64,000 nt of DNA from Sandarakinorhabdus limnophila DSM 17366 (GTDB lineage: Bacteria > Pseudomonadota > Alphaproteobacteria > Sphingomonadales > Sphingomonadaceae): the NCBI RefSeq assembly GCF_000420765.1, contig NZ_ATVO01000008.1, positions 124,001 through 188,000 on the forward strand, written 5' to 3'. Positions 61,320-64,000 of this stretch are shown here, one piece after another. Under the pieces are notes generated by a model. That model was given only the letters and a program-made list of their open reading frames with translations. It was not told where the DNA came from and ran no database searches. Positions within the stretch are counted from its first letter, which is position 1. Each line of letters opens with the position of its first letter. The position numbers and the translations under genes are program-made.

Positions 61320-63614
61320 TCACTTGCTCTTCATCACCCACACGCCATCCCATGCCTCCGTCGGCGGGCTTGCCAAGAGAGCCTGACAACGATCGATATA
61401 GGTTTGTGAAAGGCTATCGCTCGGATTGAGCTGTAGGCAACGTTCAAAGCGCTGAATGGCGCGATCGAACTTGCCTCCACGATAATCCACCATGGCTTCG
61501 CCGAAATGGTTGACCACGTCCATAAGGTTCGGGAAGCTTTGGGTGTCATGAAAGTCGAGGATTTCGAACACCCGGACCGGCTGCGTCTTGCCTTTGACGA
61601 CAACCAGGTCGATGTCGCGAAGGCGATACGTTCCGCGCAGCTTAGACACTGTGGATTCACTCGCAAGAATTCGCGCCGAATAAGCCTTACAGGCGCTCTC
61701 CAAACGTGAAGCCAGGTTCACACCGTCTCCAATAACTGTATAGTCCATACGTTTGGGGCTACCGATATTGCCGGACACCACATTATCGGTGTTGAGACCG
61801 ATACCCATGTCAACGGTTTTCAGACCCTGCGCCTTGCGCACGATGTTCCATTCCCAAAGTTCCTGGATCATTGTAATCGCGGCGCGCACGGCGCGATCAG
61901 GATCGTCACCTTGGGCGACCGGCAGACCAAAGCAGGCCATGATCGCGTCGCCAATGAACTTGTCCAGCATCCCACCTTCGCGGGTAATGCAATCAACCAT
62001 CATCGTGAAATACTGATTGAGGAACTGTACGGTACCCTGCGCCCCAGATTCCTCTGTAATAGCCGTAAAACCGCGCACGTCGGTGAACATGATGGTTGCT
62101 TCGGCACTGACGCCACCAAGAAGATCAAGTCCGTCGTTCTCCAGCATCTTTGCAGCGATTACAGGATCCATATAGCGTGACATCGTCGATTTCATACGTT
62201 TTTCACTGCTGATATCTTCGAACATCAGCATCGAGCCGAGCGACTTATCATCTGCTGCACGCAATGGCATGAACGTGATGTTGACCGATTTTTCCTGGGC
62301 GCCCACCGAAAGGGTGGTGTCAGGGTAGAAGCTGCTCTCTTGGCTGGCCCGGGTGTGTTCGAGTTGGTCCAGGACCCACTGGCCATTTTCGCCCAGCATG
62401 TCGGCCAGCGGTTTGCCAATGAGTTCCGTTTCAGATGCGGCCCATATGCGTGCTCCGGCGGCGTTGCTGGTTACGATTATGTTGTTGGCGTCAAGCGTGA
62501 GGACGCCGTTAGACATGCTTTGCAACATGCTTTCATTGTAGTTTTTCATCCGTTGCACATCATCGAAAAGCTTCGAGTTTTCGAGCGCAATCGCGATCTG
62601 CGCGGTAAACGCCTTCAAGCGTTGCTCATCCTCGTCGGAGAAGCTACCGCCTTTCTTGTTGAGCACCTGCGCCACGCCGATCGCGCGATTTTCCTTGTTG
62701 ATGATGGGAACGCACAAGATCGATCGTGTGAAGAAGCCGGTCTGCCTGTCGAAGGCAGGGTTGAACCGCAAGTCTGCATAGGCATGCGGAATGTTCATTG
62801 TCTGGCCAGCGGTGAAAACGGCACCAGCGATACCTATATTTGCCGGAAAGCGAATTTCCGAGATATCGCCGCCGGTGCTCACCCGTGAAAACAATGTGCC
62901 AGTTGCGGTATCGTGCAGGAATATCGTCGCACGTTCAGCGCCCAGCATCTTCGTTGTCTCGCTGACTGCACGCTGCAAAAGGCGGGAAAGGTCGAATTCT
63001 GAATTGATGTCCGAGACAAGTTCCAGAAACGCCATTTCCTTACCGCGGATGCGTTCAATCTCTTCCAGATATTGCATGCTCTGAAGGATGGTACAGGCTT
63101 GGTTGGTGATATCCTGCAGAAGATCGAGATCTGTGTCTGTAAATGCGCCATCTCGGCGATTTAGGCTTTGAATTACCCCGATAATTTCACCCGAGGCGGC
63201 ATAAAGCGGTACGCAGATGACATTGCGTGTCACAAAGCCCGTGCGATCATCAACCGATTGATTGAAGCGAGGGTCATCGTATGGGTTGTCACTGCGCACG
63301 GATTCGCCCGATCGGAACACGTGACCGGCGATACCACTGCTGTTGAGTATGCGAATTTCGCGGGTGAGATTTCCCTCTGCGACGCGGGAATAAAGCTCGC
63401 CTGTCTTGGGGTCGTTTAGAAACAGGGTGCCGCGCTCGCAGTCCAGCTCACGCGAAGTTAGATGCACCAGTTCGGCAAGCACGGAGTTCAGATCGGTGAG
63501 GCTGGCGCAACGGCGGGTGACTTCCAGCAGCACATTCGCGCGGCGCAAAGCCTCGTCGCGGCGGGTGCGGCGCGCGACCGAGCGGCTGATACCGGTCGGA
63601 TTTTCGGCGTTCAT
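61320..63614 (-). CDS. GAF-GAF-PAS adenylate/guanylate cyclase (class III)
   Basis: This 764-residue protein has two GAF domains (about 30-180 and 210-350), a PAS-like domain (about 365-480), a class III cyclase domain (about 500-690) and a C-terminal TPR-like tail. The catalytic domain has TIMFTDVRGFTAITEES, FIGDAIMACFG and YTVIGDGVNLASRLE. The layout resembles cyanobacterial CyaB, where GAF domains bind cAMP. It overlaps the coiled-coil gene by ATGA. Confidence 0.9.
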   Translation of the reverse strand: MNAENPTGISRSVARRTRRDEALRRANVLLEVTRRCASLTDLNSVLAELVHLTSRELDCERGTLFLNDPKTGELYSRVAEGNLTREIRILNSSGIAGHVFRSGESVRSDNPYDDPRFNQSVDDRTGFVTRNVICVPLYAASGEIIGVIQSLNRRDGAFTDTDLDLLQDITNQACTILQSMQYLEEIERIRGKEMAFLELVSDINSEFDLSRLLQRAVSETTKMLGAERATIFLHDTATGTLFSRVSTGGDISEIRFPANIGIAGAVFTAGQTMNIPHAYADLRFNPAFDRQTGFFTRSILCVPIINKENRAIGVAQVLNKKGGSFSDEDEQRLKAFTAQIAIALENSKLFDDVQRMKNYNESMLQSMSNGVLTLDANNIIVTSNAAGARIWAASETELIGKPLADMLGENGQWVLDQLEHTRASQESSFYPDTTLSVGAQEKSVNITFMPLRAADDKSLGSMLMFEDISSEKRMKSTMSRYMDPVIAAKMLENDGLDLLGGVSAEATIMFTDVRGFTAITEESGAQGTVQFLNQYFTMMVDCITREGGMLDKFIGDAIMACFGLPVAQGDDPDRAVRAAITMIQELWEWNIVRKAQGLKTVDMGIGLNTDNVVSGNIGSPKRMDYTVIGDGVNLASRLESACKAYSARILASESTVSKLRGTYRLRDIDLVVVKGKTQPVRVFEILDFHDTQSFPNLMDVVNHFGEAMVDYRGGKFDRAIQRFERCLQLNPSDSLSQTYIDRCQALLASPPTEAWDGVWVMKSK

Positions 63615-64000
63615 GCGTTAGTTTCCAGTTGGATGCGGAGCAATTTGATATGTTCCTTGAGAACTTCCTGATCGCGATGGGCCTGCGCCTCTTGCGACCG
63701 AAGTGATTGGGCGGCATCGGCATTGGCGCTGTCCAGTTGAAGACGAAGCGCATTGACCGCCGAACGAAGCTGATCGGTTTCTGCCGCATGCGCTGCACGC
63801 AGCGCCTGCAATGCGGCCTCCGAAGCAATTGCCTGGCTATCCAGCCCATCCCGCAATGCCTGAACGGTATCCTTTAGGTCAGCAATGTCTTGGGCCATGG
63901 CAGCCCGCGCGCTTTGCACTTCGGTTTGGGTTTGTGCGGCGGCCACTTCCAGCGCGTTGCGTAGCTGGCCTATTGTCGAATGCAACTGCAGGTTTTGCGC
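63611..64000 (-). CDS. Coiled-coil protein (5' end outside window)
   Basis: The frame continues past the right edge, so only the C-terminal 129 residues are visible. They are nearly all heptad-like helix (QLRNALEVAAAQTQTEVQ, then DLKDTVQALRDGLDSQAI) with no cysteines or membrane segment. The apparent TTG at 63985 is not the real start because the frame stays open beyond it. The stop overlaps the cyclase ATG, so the two are probably translated together. No family can be named. Confidence 0.7.
   Translation of the reverse strand, partial: AQNLQLHSTIGQLRNALEVAAAQTQTEVQSARAAMAQDIADLKDTVQALRDGLDSQAIASEAALQALRAAHAAETDQLRSAVNALRLQLDSANADAAQSLRSQEAQAHRDQEVLKEHIKLLRIQLETNA

Overview
This is a high-G+C alphaproteobacterial chromosome segment, most likely from a member of the Sphingomonadales. 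The evidence is the rel-pyrE-pdxJ-acpS-lepB run, an Rsh-type ppGpp enzyme, two TonB-dependent receptors, glnE followed by bcp, an imuA-imuB-dnaE2 mutagenesis cassette under a GTTC-N7-GTTC LexA operator, and standalone rpsU and rpsD genes. Coding density is very high. Many same-strand neighbours overlap by ATGA, GTGA or TTGA, and most convergent pairs have no intergenic space. I saw no tRNA, rRNA, CRISPR array, prophage or insertion sequence.

Region by region. 1-9.2 kb: a dipeptidyl-peptidase-IV-like serine peptidase cut by the window edge, rpoZ, rpsD, then rel-pyrE-(serine hydrolase)-pdxJ-acpS-lepB. 9.2-17 kb: a membrane-anchored FKBP isomerase, rpsU, a COQ9-like protein, Fur-box-preceded feoAB, an APC permease, tadA and acs. 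17-23 kb: a siderophore receptor behind Fur-like sites, then a GNAT / phosphotransferase-kinase / acyl-CoA dehydrogenase operon facing a HAD hydrolase. 23-32 kb: erpA, an M23 endopeptidase, a probable sRNA, bcp-glnE, an entericidin-like lipoprotein, tatABC, an MDR oxidoreductase and a VOC protein. 32-38.5 kb: imuA-imuB-dnaE2, followed on the same strand by a methyltransferase and a CinA-family gene. 38.5-51 kb: a thioredoxin-fold isomerase, an unknown secreted helical-repeat protein, an acyl-CoA ligase, purine salvage and synthesis genes (adenine deaminase-like, phosphoribosyltransferase, purB), priA, and a flavoenzyme/acyl-CoA dehydrogenase/enoyl-CoA hydratase operon. 51-56.5 kb: a TonB receptor, PHP phosphoesterase and beta-propeller phytase operon, likely for organic phosphate scavenging. 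56.5-64 kb: a degenerate prepilin-peptidase-like fragment, a hybrid kinase with its LuxR-type regulator divergent from a secreted amidase, and a GAF-GAF-PAS-adenylate/guanylate cyclase with a coiled-coil partner that runs off the window.

The main points for follow-up are the split ACAD10/ACAD11-like gene set at 19.7-23.1 kb, two copies of a 124-135 bp intergenic inverted-repeat element with compensated nested hairpins (9.1 and 23.1 kb), an orphan intrinsic terminator implying an unannotated RNA near 25.0 kb, the phytate-type operon with a candidate Pho box, the SOS cassette that seems to run on into a CinA-family gene, and four convergent pairs whose stop codons share a 4-bp palindrome. All functions are read from sequence motifs and context only; no database search was possible.
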